DNA of 64,000 bases from Hyphomicrobiaceae bacterium (lineage in GTDB: Bacteria > Pseudomonadota > Alphaproteobacteria > Rhizobiales > Hyphomicrobiaceae). The notes under the pieces are model-generated. The model ran no database searches. It saw only the letters and a program-made list of their open reading frames with translations, and was not told the origin of the DNA. Position numbers and translations under genes: made by a program. The DNA is taken from assembly GCA_020638055.1 (NCBI GenBank), contig JACKJH010000001.1, positions 62,001-126,000 on the forward strand, given 5' to 3'. Below are positions 9,356 through 17,209 of this stretch, in pieces (positions within the stretch are counted from its first letter, which is position 1; each line of letters begins with the position of its first letter).

Positions 9356-9400
9356 GATGTTTTTCACGCCGAACCGCTGCACACTTCAGCTCAACATGCT
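9356..9400. repeat. Family A hairpin repeat, single copy in a leader
   Basis: One copy of the hairpin: GATGTTTTTCAC, GCCGAA, loop, TTCAGC, AACATGCT. The inner arms contain one mismatch or wobble. It ends ten bases before the ATG of the next gene, so here the element lies in the 5' leader rather than at a 3' end. The remaining bases from 9046 to 9355 show nothing else. Confidence 0.75.
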
Positions 9401-9409
9401 TTGGGACAC

Positions 9410-10039
9410 ATGATTCGCCTGATTTTATTCGTAGCTGTGCTCATGTCCCTTGTCCATCTACCGATAGCTCAGGCAAATTCTCCCGCCACCAGCACGACCA
9501 GTAGCGCAGCGGTGCCTGAAAATCTGAAAAATAAGTCAGCGGACAAACCGCCATCAGCAGTGCACTACGACCGCCGTCTCGACATATCAAAGCTGCCGCA
9601 TCCAGTGGCGGAGATGCTCGACGCTATCCAGCTCGCAATCGCGTCGGGCTCGATAGAGGATCTGCAAACGGCCATCGATTGGAATGAAATGCGGCCAACT
9701 TTCTCGGTTGCAGATAGCGTGGAGGATCCGGTTGCCTATTTGAAAGCCCATTCAGACGATGGGAACGGGCGCCAACTGCTGGCCGTTCTCGCCGATTTGC
9801 TTTCGGTTGGCCCTGCGCGACAGCCTCTTGGCCGTGATCCTGAGAACACCGACGTCTACGTCTGGCCGTACCTCGCCGAGCGGCCGATTGAGCAGCTTAC
9901 CCCTCAAGAGGAGGTGGACCTGTATCGGCTGGTGCCTGTCGATGAGATCAAGAAGATGCGAAAGGTCAAACGATGGACTTGGTATCGGGTCGTTATTGGC
10001 GCGGATGGCACCTGGCACGCGTTCACACGCCCTGAGTAA
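9410..10039 (+). CDS. Secreted hypothetical protein
   Basis: A 209-residue protein. The ATG at 9410 starts a clean signal peptide (MIRLILFVAVLMSLVHLPIA, cleavage near AQA-NS). The open frame runs much further upstream, but that part overlaps the divergent LysE gene and the repeat. The mature chain has a Thr/Ser-rich linker, then a globular part with DPVAYLKAHS, VWPYLAERPIEQLTPQEEV and a C-terminal WTWYRVVIGADGTWHAF. I do not recognise a named family; periplasmic location is inferred from the signal peptide. Confidence 0.72.
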   Translation: MIRLILFVAVLMSLVHLPIAQANSPATSTTSSAAVPENLKNKSADKPPSAVHYDRRLDISKLPHPVAEMLDAIQLAIASGSIEDLQTAIDWNEMRPTFSVADSVEDPVAYLKAHSDDGNGRQLLAVLADLLSVGPARQPLGRDPENTDVYVWPYLAERPIEQLTPQEEVDLYRLVPVDEIKKMRKVKRWTWYRVVIGADGTWHAFTRPE

Positions 10040-10042
10040 CCA

Positions 10043-10072
10043 GGGGCGGCCTTAGCCAAATATGGCCGTCCC
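10043..10072 (+). terminator. Hairpin after the secreted protein gene, possible terminator
   Basis: GGGGCGGCC pairs with GGCCGTCCC across an 11-base loop, four bases after the stop codon. No U tract follows directly, so it may work as a 3' stabilising hairpin rather than as an intrinsic terminator. Confidence 0.4.
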
Positions 10073-10129
10073 AGGGTCTGTTCATGTTTCTTGGAATTGT
10101 TTCCGGGTTCTATGCTTTTGATTGCAGAC

Positions 10130-10405
10130 AAGTTTTTCACGGCACTACCGCACCGCACTTCAACTAAACATGCTCTCTTTGCGAAGCATGTTTTTCACGC
10201 CGAACCGCTGCACACTTCGGCTAAACATGCTCTCTTTGCGAAGCATGTTTTTCACGCCGAACCGCTGCACACTTCGGCTAAACATGCTCTTTCGTCGGAA
10301 GCATGTTTTTCACGGCTCTACCGCTGCACACTTCAGCTAAACATGCTCTCTTTGCGAAGCATGTTTTTCACGCTGAACCGCTTCACACTTCGGCTAAACA
10401 TGCTC
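10130..10405. repeat. Family A hairpin repeat, array of five units
   Basis: Five units with inner arms mostly GCCGAA/TTCGGC and outer arms AGCATGTTT/AAACATGCT. The spacer ctctctttgcga recurs, and differs from the spacer of the array at 2833. The first and fourth units are degenerate (GGCACTA or GGCTCTA in place of the left arm). The array sits in the 548-base gap between the secreted protein and the L,D-transpeptidase genes, both on the plus strand. The rest of that gap holds the leader of the downstream gene. Confidence 0.88.
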
Positions 10406-10647
10406 TGGATGAATTCGAGACCGGAGATTAACCATAAGTTGCATGTCTGAATAGTTGCAAATGCCTTCCGGACGTTCAGCCTGCATTCAGCCAGACCGTG
10501 TAAGCCTCATATTAACATCAGAGATTTGAAGGTGCTGCGGCAATTGGCTCAGATGCTGCCGCGCCAGCGCCCTGATCTTTAGCAACCATGAGTGCTATCG
10601 CAAGCGAGGACGCCATCGGGCCCGCTAACCAGAGAGTAAAGTCACAG

Positions 10648-11523
10648 ATGTTCGGAATCTCAACCAAGCCAATCTCGTTCCCCTCAAAAGGATTTGCAGG
10701 CAAATCGGCAGGCGGAATAGCCGTCATCGGTTTGCTTGCCGGCATTGCGCCATTCGCCCTCCCCGCAGCAGGTTTTGTCGTGAGCGCTGGCGTGCTGACC
10801 GCGGCGACCGCGACACCCGCTGCAGCGCAGTGGTACGAGGAGGACACCTATCGTCGCCGCTCCAACCGGGGCTACCGCCGCTATGATCGCTGGTATGACG
10901 ATTACGACGCCTACTACGACCGCCAGCGCCGGCGCCGCCAGAGGTGGAACCGTGACCGCTGGGATGACGACCGCTATGAACGTCGCGGGAGTTCTTCAAG
11001 CAGCTCGAAGAATGCAGAGGTTCGCAGCGGTGGTCCGCGACCATTTATTCGGGCCAAAGCGCCGCCGCGGGTCTCCTTGCACAACGACTTCAAACCAGGT
11101 TCAATCATCATCGATCAATCGTCGCGCAAGTTGTATTTGATCCTGTCCAGCCGGTCAGCCTACAGGTATCCCATCTCTGTCGGGCGCGAGGGCTTCTCAT
11201 GGACCGGCAAGGAGAAAGTTTCGCGCATCGCGGCCTGGCCGGATTGGCATCCGCCCAAGGAGATGCGCGAGCGCGACCCCAAACTGCCGGTCAAGATGAC
11301 GGGTGGTGTAAACAATCCGCTAGGTGCAAAGGCGATTTACCTGGGCAACACGCTGTATCGCATTCATGGCACGAACAATCCGAATTCAATTGGTCGCGCG
11401 GCCTCGTCGGGATGCTTCCGTATGATGAATGCGCACGTCATGCATCTGGCGTCCCGCGTTGGTGTGGGCACCGAAGTACGCGTGCTCAAGCGCCTTCCAA
11501 AATCGGTTGTTGCTGCGAACTGA
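10648..11523 (+). CDS. L,D-transpeptidase (YkuD domain)
   Basis: A 291-residue exported enzyme that makes 3-3 crosslinks in peptidoglycan or anchors proteins to it. After a hydrophobic export segment (residues about 20-60) comes a Tyr/Arg/Asp-rich low-complexity region, then a YkuD domain from about 145: PGSIIIDQSSRKLYLI, YPISVGREG and the catalytic block YRIHGTNNPNSIG followed by SSGCFRM with the active Cys. I chose the ATG at 10648 because GAGAG lies upstream; an in-frame ATG at 10588 would add 20 residues with no ribosome site. A strong terminator follows at 11569. Confidence 0.9.
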   Translation: MFGISTKPISFPSKGFAGKSAGGIAVIGLLAGIAPFALPAAGFVVSAGVLTAATATPAAAQWYEEDTYRRRSNRGYRRYDRWYDDYDAYYDRQRRRRQRWNRDRWDDDRYERRGSSSSSSKNAEVRSGGPRPFIRAKAPPRVSLHNDFKPGSIIIDQSSRKLYLILSSRSAYRYPISVGREGFSWTGKEKVSRIAAWPDWHPPKEMRERDPKLPVKMTGGVNNPLGAKAIYLGNTLYRIHGTNNPNSIGRAASSGCFRMMNAHVMHLASRVGVGTEVRVLKRLPKSVVAAN

Positions 11524-11568
11524 CGGCAACCGGGGCTGAGTAGAGGGCCCATGAAAATGCGATTAAGA

Positions 11569-11599
11569 GGGGCCGAGAGCATCGGCCCCTTTTGGTTTT
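11569..11599 (+). terminator. Intrinsic terminator after the L,D-transpeptidase gene
   Basis: GGGGCCGA pairs exactly with TCGGCCCC across a five-base loop and is followed by TTTTGGTTTT. It lies 46 bases after the stop codon and before the convergent dihydroorotase gene. Confidence 0.85.
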
Positions 11600-11643
11600 C
11601 TGCGTTGGCTGCCGCTGATGTCAGAGCACCGTGCGATACAGCT

Positions 11644-12975
11644 TTAAAGGCCCGCCTCCAGGAAGCGAACGGGGGCGCCATGCGCGCTATTGGCGATCTC
11701 GCCCTGCCACATCACACACTTTCCGCGCACGAAGGTGCCAACAGGCCACCCGGTAACCGTCTTGCCGTCGTATGGCGTCCAGCCGCAGCGGCTCTCTATC
11801 CAGGCGCTGGTGATCGTTTCGCGACGCTTCAAATCGACGACGGTGAAATCAGCATCGTAACCCACCGCAATTCGACCCTTGCCAGCAATGCCGAACAATC
11901 GCTGCGGCCCGTGACTTGTGAGATCAACGAAACGTTCAAGCGACAGCCGGCCGGCATTGACGTGATCCAGCATGACAGGCACGAGCGTTTGCACGCCTGT
12001 CATGCCTGAATGGGACTTGGGATAGGGATGGTCTTTTTCCTCGCGCGTGTGCGGTGCATGGTCAGAGCCCAAAACATCAACCACGCCGGAACGAAGCCCG
12101 GCCCAAATGGCGTCACGATGGTGCGCGTCGCGAACCGGCGGGTTCATCTGGCAATATGTGCCAAGCTCTGCGTAGCATTCAGGTGCCGCCAACGTGAGGT
12201 GATGCGGCGTCACCTCCACCGATACCCAGCGCTTATGATCGGCAAGGTAGGCCATCTCAGCCGCGCTGGAAATGTGCAGCACATGGACACGCCGGCGATG
12301 CTTTTCGGCAAGTTCGGCCAATTGCGTTGTCGCCATCAGGGCGGCAGTTTCATCGCGCCAGACGGGATGGGATGCAGGGTCGTTTTCCACCCGCTCGCCC
12401 ATGCGCGAAATGAGTCGTGCCTCATCTTCGGCGTGGAACGCAGCGCGGCGCGAGATCCTGCCGATAATACGGTCGAGGCTGGCCGCATCATCAACGAGAA
12501 GATCACCCGTCGACGACCCCATGAATACTTTTATTCCAGCAGATGCTTCGAGCCGCTCGAGCGCGGGAATCTCATCCACATTTTCGCGGGTTCCGCCTAC
12601 ATAGAATGCAAAATCGCAGAACATTCGGTCGCGGGCACGAGTGACCTTGTCTGCGAGCAGATCCGCCGTCGTGGTCAGCGGTATGGTGTTGGGCATCTCA
12701 AAAACCGCCGTGACGCCGCCCATCACGGCAGCCCGGCTGCCCGTCTCCAGGTCTTCTTTGTGTTCAAGGCCCGGCTCACGGAAATGAACCTGACTGTCGA
12801 TAACGCCTGGCAGTATGGTCAAGCCCTTGGCGTCTACGACCTTTGCGGCATGAGACGGGTTGAGGTCGCCTAGAGCGCAAATTCGTCCATCGCGCACGCC
12901 AACGTCGGCCAGCCCGGTTCCATCCTGGTTGACCACGGTTCCGCCCTTGAGGACGAGGTCGAAGCTCTCAGCCAT
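11644..12975 (-). CDS. pyrC: Dihydroorotase-like amidohydrolase
   Basis: A 443-residue class I dihydroorotase-like protein of the cyclic amidohydrolase superfamily; the canonical enzyme closes carbamoyl-aspartate to dihydroorotate. The start at 12975 (MAESFDLVLKGG) follows GGGAG. Visible metal-site blocks are VHFREPG, a Lys in GIKVFMGSSTG, FHAEDEAR, HVLHISSA and SDHAPH. The first strand reads IDSQVHFREPG where a canonical enzyme has an H-x-H, so the first His is replaced by Gln. I believe many rhizobial homologues share this. No pyrB or other pyrimidine gene is adjacent, so the physiological substrate is open (dihydroorotate, hydantoin-like or allantoin-like ring). Convergent with the L,D-transpeptidase gene. 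Confidence 0.75.
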   Translation of the reverse strand: MAESFDLVLKGGTVVNQDGTGLADVGVRDGRICALGDLNPSHAAKVVDAKGLTILPGVIDSQVHFREPGLEHKEDLETGSRAAVMGGVTAVFEMPNTIPLTTTADLLADKVTRARDRMFCDFAFYVGGTRENVDEIPALERLEASAGIKVFMGSSTGDLLVDDAASLDRIIGRISRRAAFHAEDEARLISRMGERVENDPASHPVWRDETAALMATTQLAELAEKHRRRVHVLHISSAAEMAYLADHKRWVSVEVTPHHLTLAAPECYAELGTYCQMNPPVRDAHHRDAIWAGLRSGVVDVLGSDHAPHTREEKDHPYPKSHSGMTGVQTLVPVMLDHVNAGRLSLERFVDLTSHGPQRLFGIAGKGRIAVGYDADFTVVDLKRRETITSAWIESRCGWTPYDGKTVTGWPVGTFVRGKCVMWQGEIANSAHGAPVRFLEAGL

Positions 12976-13055
12976 CCAACGCTCCCGGTTCCCAAAATGC
13001 ATTATCGTGCGCACCGATTTGAATTCTCTCAGCTTGCACGGTCATCGGCGCATAC

Positions 13056-13860
13056 CTAGCCCGCCTTTCTCACGATGGTATGGCCGGCACGGAGGTGAAA
13101 ATGATGACAGGCCAGGAGTGCCGTGTAGTTCGATGTGGGACATCGGGCAAGCGGCACGACACAGACTGTCATCATTTTCACCCCGCCCTGCGGGTCGCGC
13201 TGGCGCGGCCGACCGCTGCGTCGGGCGGCTCAACCGTAGAACACCGCTACGCTTTTCGCCTCCCTCCTTGCGGGTCGATCTCGCGCCAGCGCGATGACGG
13301 CCGTGCTCTCGTGAGAAAAGCGGGCTAGCCCGCCTTTCTCACGATGGTATGGCCGGCACGGAGGTGAAAATGATGACAGGCCAGGAGTGCCGTGTAGTTC
13401 GATGTGGGACATCGGGCAAGCGGCACGACACAGACTGTCATCATTTTCACCGCCTACCTTTCGCGCTGGCGCGGCCGACCGCTGCGTCGGGCGGCTCAAC
13501 CGTAGAACACCGCTACGCTTTTCGCCTCCCTCCTTGCGGGTCGATCTCGCGCCAGCGCGATGACGGCCGTGCTCTCGTGAGAAAAGCGGGCTAGCCCGCC
13601 TTTCTCACGATGGTATGGCCGGCACGGAGGTGAAAATGATGACAGGCCAGGAGTGCCGTGTAGTTCGATGTGGGACATCGGGCAAGCGGCACGACACAGA
13701 CTGTCATCATTTTCACCCCGCCCTGCGGGTCGCGCTGGCGCGGCCGACCGCTGCGTCGGGCGGCTCAACCGTAGAACACCGCTACGCTTTTCGCCTCCCT
13801 CCTTGCGGGTCGATCTCGCGCCAGCGCGATGACGGCCGTGCTCTCGTGAGAAAAGCGGGC
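13056..13860. repeat. Three tandem copies of a 266-269-bp palindromic element, family C
   Basis: Units begin at 13056, 13325 and 13591. Each opens with GCCCGCCTTTCTCACGA and closes with its near-exact reverse complement TCGTGAGAAAAGCGGGC, so each is bounded by inverted termini and by CTAG. Inside, GGTGAAAATGATGACAG pairs exactly with CTGTCATCATTTTCACC across about 60 bases. Unit 2 differs from 1 and 3 mainly by a short deletion and substitutions near 13452. Open frames inside the units repeat with them and have no gene features. It looks like a MITE-like element that multiplied in place. The remaining bases around it, from 12976 and to 13930, hold the promoter regions of the flanking genes. 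Confidence 0.9.
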
Positions 13861-13930
13861 TAGACTCCTTAACAATAGAAACCAATAGCTGGTGCGTGTG
13901 CGGGCTGGCTATGCCGGGAGCAAACAAACG

Positions 13931-14833
13931 ATGACTAACACCAGCATGGCCCTGCTGACTGACCGCGGCGTTCTGTCACTCAAGGGTGAAGATGCCGTAA
14001 AGCTCCTGCAGGGGGTCATTACCAACGAGATGGGGCTGCTGGAAACGCAGGGGGCCTTGCATGCTGGGCTTCTCTCCCCTCAAGGCAAAATCCTGTTCGA
14101 TTTTTTTGTGACGAAAGGCGAAGAAGGCCTGTTGATCGAAACGGCTAAGTCTTCGGTGGCCAGCCTGAAGCAGCGGCTCGATATGTATAAGCTTCGTGCC
14201 AACGTCGAAATTGCCGATGTGACGGAGAAGTATACTGTTGCTGCGTGCTGGGGTGGACCACATGCCCCACGCCGCGAAAATTCACCCACGATTGGATTTT
14301 CCGATCCCAGGCACCCCGAACTGGGAACCCGCCATCTGGCCTCGCTTGAAAGTGAATGGCATTGCGATTCCGAAGGCGCAACGCCGGCACCTGTGGATGC
14401 CTACCATGCGCACCGCATAGCAATTGGTGTGCCCGAGGCGATTCGCGATTTCAAACTGGGCGACACGTTTCCGCATGAGGCACTTTACGACCAGACCCAT
14501 TCTGTTTCCTTCGAGAAGGGCTGTTATGTTGGACAGGAAGTGGTCAGCCGCATGCAACACCGCTCAACCGCACGCAAACGGATCGTTCCGTTGGTAGGCA
14601 ACGTGGACCTGCCAACAGATTCGCCTGACGTACTCGCCGGCGAGATCGCCATTGGTTCGCTTGGCTCGGTGGCGGGGAAACGGGGGCTGGCCTTGATCCG
14701 CCTGGACCGCGCTGCCGAATTAACGGCCAAGGGACACGCGCTTACGGTCGGGGGCGTGGCGGTGGAGATCTCGCTTCCCGATTGGGTGAGTTTTCCGCTC
14801 GTCCCGCCTGGCAACACTGTAACGTCGCCATGA
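13931..14833 (+). CDS. ygfZ: Folate-binding protein YgfZ
   Basis: A 300-residue tetrahydrofolate-binding protein of the GcvT-like fold that supports iron-sulfur cluster assembly and repair. The family signature KGCYVGQEVVSRMQHR, with its conserved Cys, is present at about residues 195-210. The start at 13931 follows GGGAG and removes a short upstream stretch. The stop codon overlaps the start of the tag gene as ATGA, so the two are translated from one transcript. The promoter must lie at or just after the edge of the triple repeat. Confidence 0.92.
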   Translation: MTNTSMALLTDRGVLSLKGEDAVKLLQGVITNEMGLLETQGALHAGLLSPQGKILFDFFVTKGEEGLLIETAKSSVASLKQRLDMYKLRANVEIADVTEKYTVAACWGGPHAPRRENSPTIGFSDPRHPELGTRHLASLESEWHCDSEGATPAPVDAYHAHRIAIGVPEAIRDFKLGDTFPHEALYDQTHSVSFEKGCYVGQEVVSRMQHRSTARKRIVPLVGNVDLPTDSPDVLAGEIAIGSLGSVAGKRGLALIRLDRAAELTAKGHALTVGGVAVEISLPDWVSFPLVPPGNTVTSP

Positions 14834-15498
14834 CGACGTCAAAAAGCGCCCAAAGCAATGCAAAAAACCGTTCCGTGACAGTGCCACCTGCAAAATCCGG
14901 GCTGGAACGCTGTGCCTGGCCGGGCATCGGCGATCCACTCTATGCGCGTTACCATGACGAGGAATGGGGCGTGCCTGTCGGAGATGATCGAGCGCTTTTT
15001 GAAAAACTGATCCTGGAAGGTTTCCAGGCAGGCCTATCCTGGCTGACTATTCTTAAAAAGCGCGAGAACTTTCGGCGGGCCTTCCATGGGTTCGATGCTG
15101 ATCGGATGGCCCGCTACAGCGCCAGGGACGTTGCCCGGTTGATGGACGACGCTGGCATCGTCCGGAACAGGTTAAAAATTGAAGCAGCCATCGGCAACGC
15201 GCGCGCATTCATCGACTTGCAGCAGCACGACAGCCTTGGCGCGCTGTTGTGGGGCGTGGCGCAACAGGAAGCATCAAATCAACAACGCGCGCCACAGCAT
15301 GCGAGCGACGTGCCCGGTGCCACGGCGGCATCGCGCAAGATGTCTAATCTACTAAAACGCAAAGGCTTTCGTTTTGTAGGTCCGACGACCGTTTACGCCA
15401 TGATGCAATCGACCGGCATGGTCAACGACCACCTGGCCAATTGCCATCGCCGAGCTGCCTGTGCGGCCTTGCGCAAGGGGTTTTCACCACCTGTTTAG
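14830..15498 (+). CDS. tag: DNA-3-methyladenine glycosylase I
   Basis: A 222-residue base-excision enzyme that removes 3-methyladenine from DNA. The Tag zinc site is complete: RCAWPG and RYHDEEWG near the N-terminus (Cys, His), and DHLANCHRR near the C-terminus (His, Cys). LILEGFQAGLSWLTILKKR is the family helix. The first 25 residues are an extra, Ser/Lys-rich tail. Translation is coupled to ygfZ by the overlap at 14830-14833. Confidence 0.93.
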   Translation: MTTSKSAQSNAKNRSVTVPPAKSGLERCAWPGIGDPLYARYHDEEWGVPVGDDRALFEKLILEGFQAGLSWLTILKKRENFRRAFHGFDADRMARYSARDVARLMDDAGIVRNRLKIEAAIGNARAFIDLQQHDSLGALLWGVAQQEASNQQRAPQHASDVPGATAASRKMSNLLKRKGFRFVGPTTVYAMMQSTGMVNDHLANCHRRAACAALRKGFSPPV

Positions 15499-15592
15499 GC
15501 GTGCGCCTTGTTTGAAAGTGAAGGCTTGGTTAGGTGCAAGTCGTTGGATTTGGAGGGTGCCTAGCCCGCCTACTTATAATAGAGCCTAATGC

Positions 15593-16279
15593 GTGAGCGA
15601 TGCGATGTCCGGTGCGAACTTGAAACCCCAAAAAAGTGCAGCCAACGCTCAACCGGCGTCGGCTATTCGCCACGAAAAGGTTGCAGCGGCGCCAAGTCGC
15701 GCGTGGCAACGGATGCTATCTGGCCGGCGCCTTGACCTGCTCGACCCCGATCCAGCCGATATTGCCATTGAGGATATCGCCCACGGGCTCGCCCGTGTTG
15801 CGCGGTGGAATGGCCAAACCACAGGCGCGTATGCTTTTTCCGTTGCCCAGCATGTACTTGTGGTGGAGGAAATCTCGGCTGACCGCAATCCGGACTGGCA
15901 GGCAGGTTGGCGTCTTGCCGCCCTTTTGCACGATGCGCCCGAATATGTCGTGGGCGATCTTATCAGCCCGTTCAAGACGGCTATCGGGTTTGACTACAAG
16001 GCGTTTGAAAACCGCCTGCTTGAGGCTGTGCATCGGCGTTTCGGCCTGCCCCCACAACTGCCTGAGCACGTTTCGGCCGAGATCAAGGCTGCCGACCACA
16101 TTGCGGCCTATTTCGAAGCAACCGTGCTGGCCGGTTTTGACGTCGAGGAGGCTCTGACCTATTTCGGGCGGCCGGACGGGATCTCAGCTCCACTGGTGCA
16201 TCGGCTTTCAGGGCTGAAACCTGTTCCAACCGCTGCCGCACAAAACGCGTTTTTGGCACGTTTCTCGGCTCTTTCTTAA
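15593..16279 (+). CDS. HD-domain hydrolase (YfbR-like)
   Basis: A 228-residue HD-superfamily metal-dependent phosphohydrolase. The metal motifs are a His in SVAQHVLVVEE, the HD pair in LLHDAPEYVVGDLISPFK, and a later Asp in IKAADHIAAYFEA. This resembles the 5'-deoxynucleotidase YfbR, so a nucleotidase role is likely but not proven. Translation may start at the GTG at 15593 or the ATG at 15605; the first 45 residues look unstructured either way. A family B repeat follows the stop codon, then the tyrosine phosphatase gene. Confidence 0.82.
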   Translation: MSDAMSGANLKPQKSAANAQPASAIRHEKVAAAPSRAWQRMLSGRRLDLLDPDPADIAIEDIAHGLARVARWNGQTTGAYAFSVAQHVLVVEEISADRNPDWQAGWRLAALLHDAPEYVVGDLISPFKTAIGFDYKAFENRLLEAVHRRFGLPPQLPEHVSAEIKAADHIAAYFEATVLAGFDVEEALTYFGRPDGISAPLVHRLSGLKPVPTAAAQNAFLARFSALS

Positions 16280-16296
16280 TACGAGATTGATATTAG

Positions 16297-16396
16297 ATCG
16301 CTTTTCGATCCGATGGAATCGGATCAGCGCTCTAACTTTTTGGTTTGGTCGCATTTTCTGCGACGAACCGGTATCCACTTCGTCGGAAAATGCTCT
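16297..16396. repeat. Family B (RIME-like) palindromic repeat, full copy
   Basis: Two hairpins in series. The first is GATCCGAT-gga-ATCGGATC extended by CGCT/AGCG. The second is GCATTTTC, CGACGAA, loop ccggtatccac, TTCGTCG, GAAAATGC. The sequence and layout fit the RIME elements I recall from rhizobia. Other copies are at 23266, 25445, 61951 and 63039. Confidence 0.85.
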
Positions 16397-16498
16397 GGTG
16401 GGCTTTGGTCGGCATTGCGCTGTCTGGGTGAGATGAACCATATGCCGCACTTGGGTAGTGACATCCACCATCCGGACTTAGGCGCCAATTCAACTGAA

Positions 16499-17038
16499 AT
16501 GCTGAACACCACACCTGCCAACACCATAGCTATTTGCGCAATGCGCCACATGGAGACTTGGCGTGAAGCGACCGGGGCAACTCGGATAATCAGTGTCGTC
16601 AACGCACACCTGATGCCGCCGACCCCGCCGGCAATCGAACCAGCGCATCACCTGCGGCTTGCAATCAGCGATGCCCGGGCAGAGCCTGGCCAACCGCACC
16701 CGGCGCGACCGCAAATCGAAGAGTTGATCCAGTTTGTCAGAGACTGGCCCCAGGACGCACCGCTGCTCATTCACTGCTTTTCAGGGCTCAATAGATCGCC
16801 TGCGGCTGCATATATCGCGCTTGCCGTGTTGAACCCTTATATTTCAGAAGTTCTGATTGCATACCGGCTGCGTGCGGCATCTGACACGGCAGCTCCTAAT
16901 CGCACGATGGTGGGGCTGGCTGATCTGCAGCTAGGCCGAGATGGAAATTTGTCGGCTGCCATGGAGCTTATCGGCCCAGGCCAACCAGCGGCGGAGGGGC
17001 GTCCGTTCGTGTTGTCAACGACATTTAACAACCCCTAG
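16499..17038 (+). CDS. Tyrosine phosphatase family protein
   Basis: A 179-residue single-domain phosphatase. The P-loop is LIHCFSGLNRSPAAA, an exact C-x5-R-S motif, with a possible general-acid Asp in the earlier SDARAEPG loop. The open frame extends back to 16313, but that part translates the family B repeat, so it cannot be the true start. ATG codons at 16433, 16442 and 16499 remain; I chose 16499 because the conserved fold starts just after it, without a strong ribosome site. It is in series with the HD hydrolase gene, and I recall the same pairing in other rhizobia. Confidence 0.78.
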   Translation: MLNTTPANTIAICAMRHMETWREATGATRIISVVNAHLMPPTPPAIEPAHHLRLAISDARAEPGQPHPARPQIEELIQFVRDWPQDAPLLIHCFSGLNRSPAAAYIALAVLNPYISEVLIAYRLRAASDTAAPNRTMVGLADLQLGRDGNLSAAMELIGPGQPAAEGRPFVLSTTFNNP

Positions 17039-17209
17039 TTGTTTTGTTTAATCAACACACCCAACTGCTTCTAATTATTTAGAATAAGTCGCAAAACAAA
17101 AAATCGCTTCGTGCGTTAAAGAGCAAATGTGTTGTTCCGAAAAACGCCATGATCGAGCCTTACCCAGATTGTCCAGGGGAGGCGTGATTCGAACGTTTGG
17201 GGGATATGA

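Noticed and set aside
10091..10450. Open frames translating HVFHAEPLHTSAKHAL-type repeats here and at other family A arrays
   Set aside because: They are translations of the hairpin repeat, with no ribosome site and no independent conservation.
12010..12873. 287-residue plus-strand frame opposite the dihydroorotase gene
   Set aside because: Antisense shadow of a gene with clear enzyme motifs; no recognisable domain or start site.
13080..13927. Repeated 82-143-residue open frames in the triple element
   Set aside because: Both strands stay open only because the unit is palindromic and GC-rich; the frames recur with the repeat and have no gene features.
16313..16498. N-terminal extension of the tyrosine phosphatase
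   Set aside because: These codons lie mostly in the family B repeat; the conserved fold begins after 16499.
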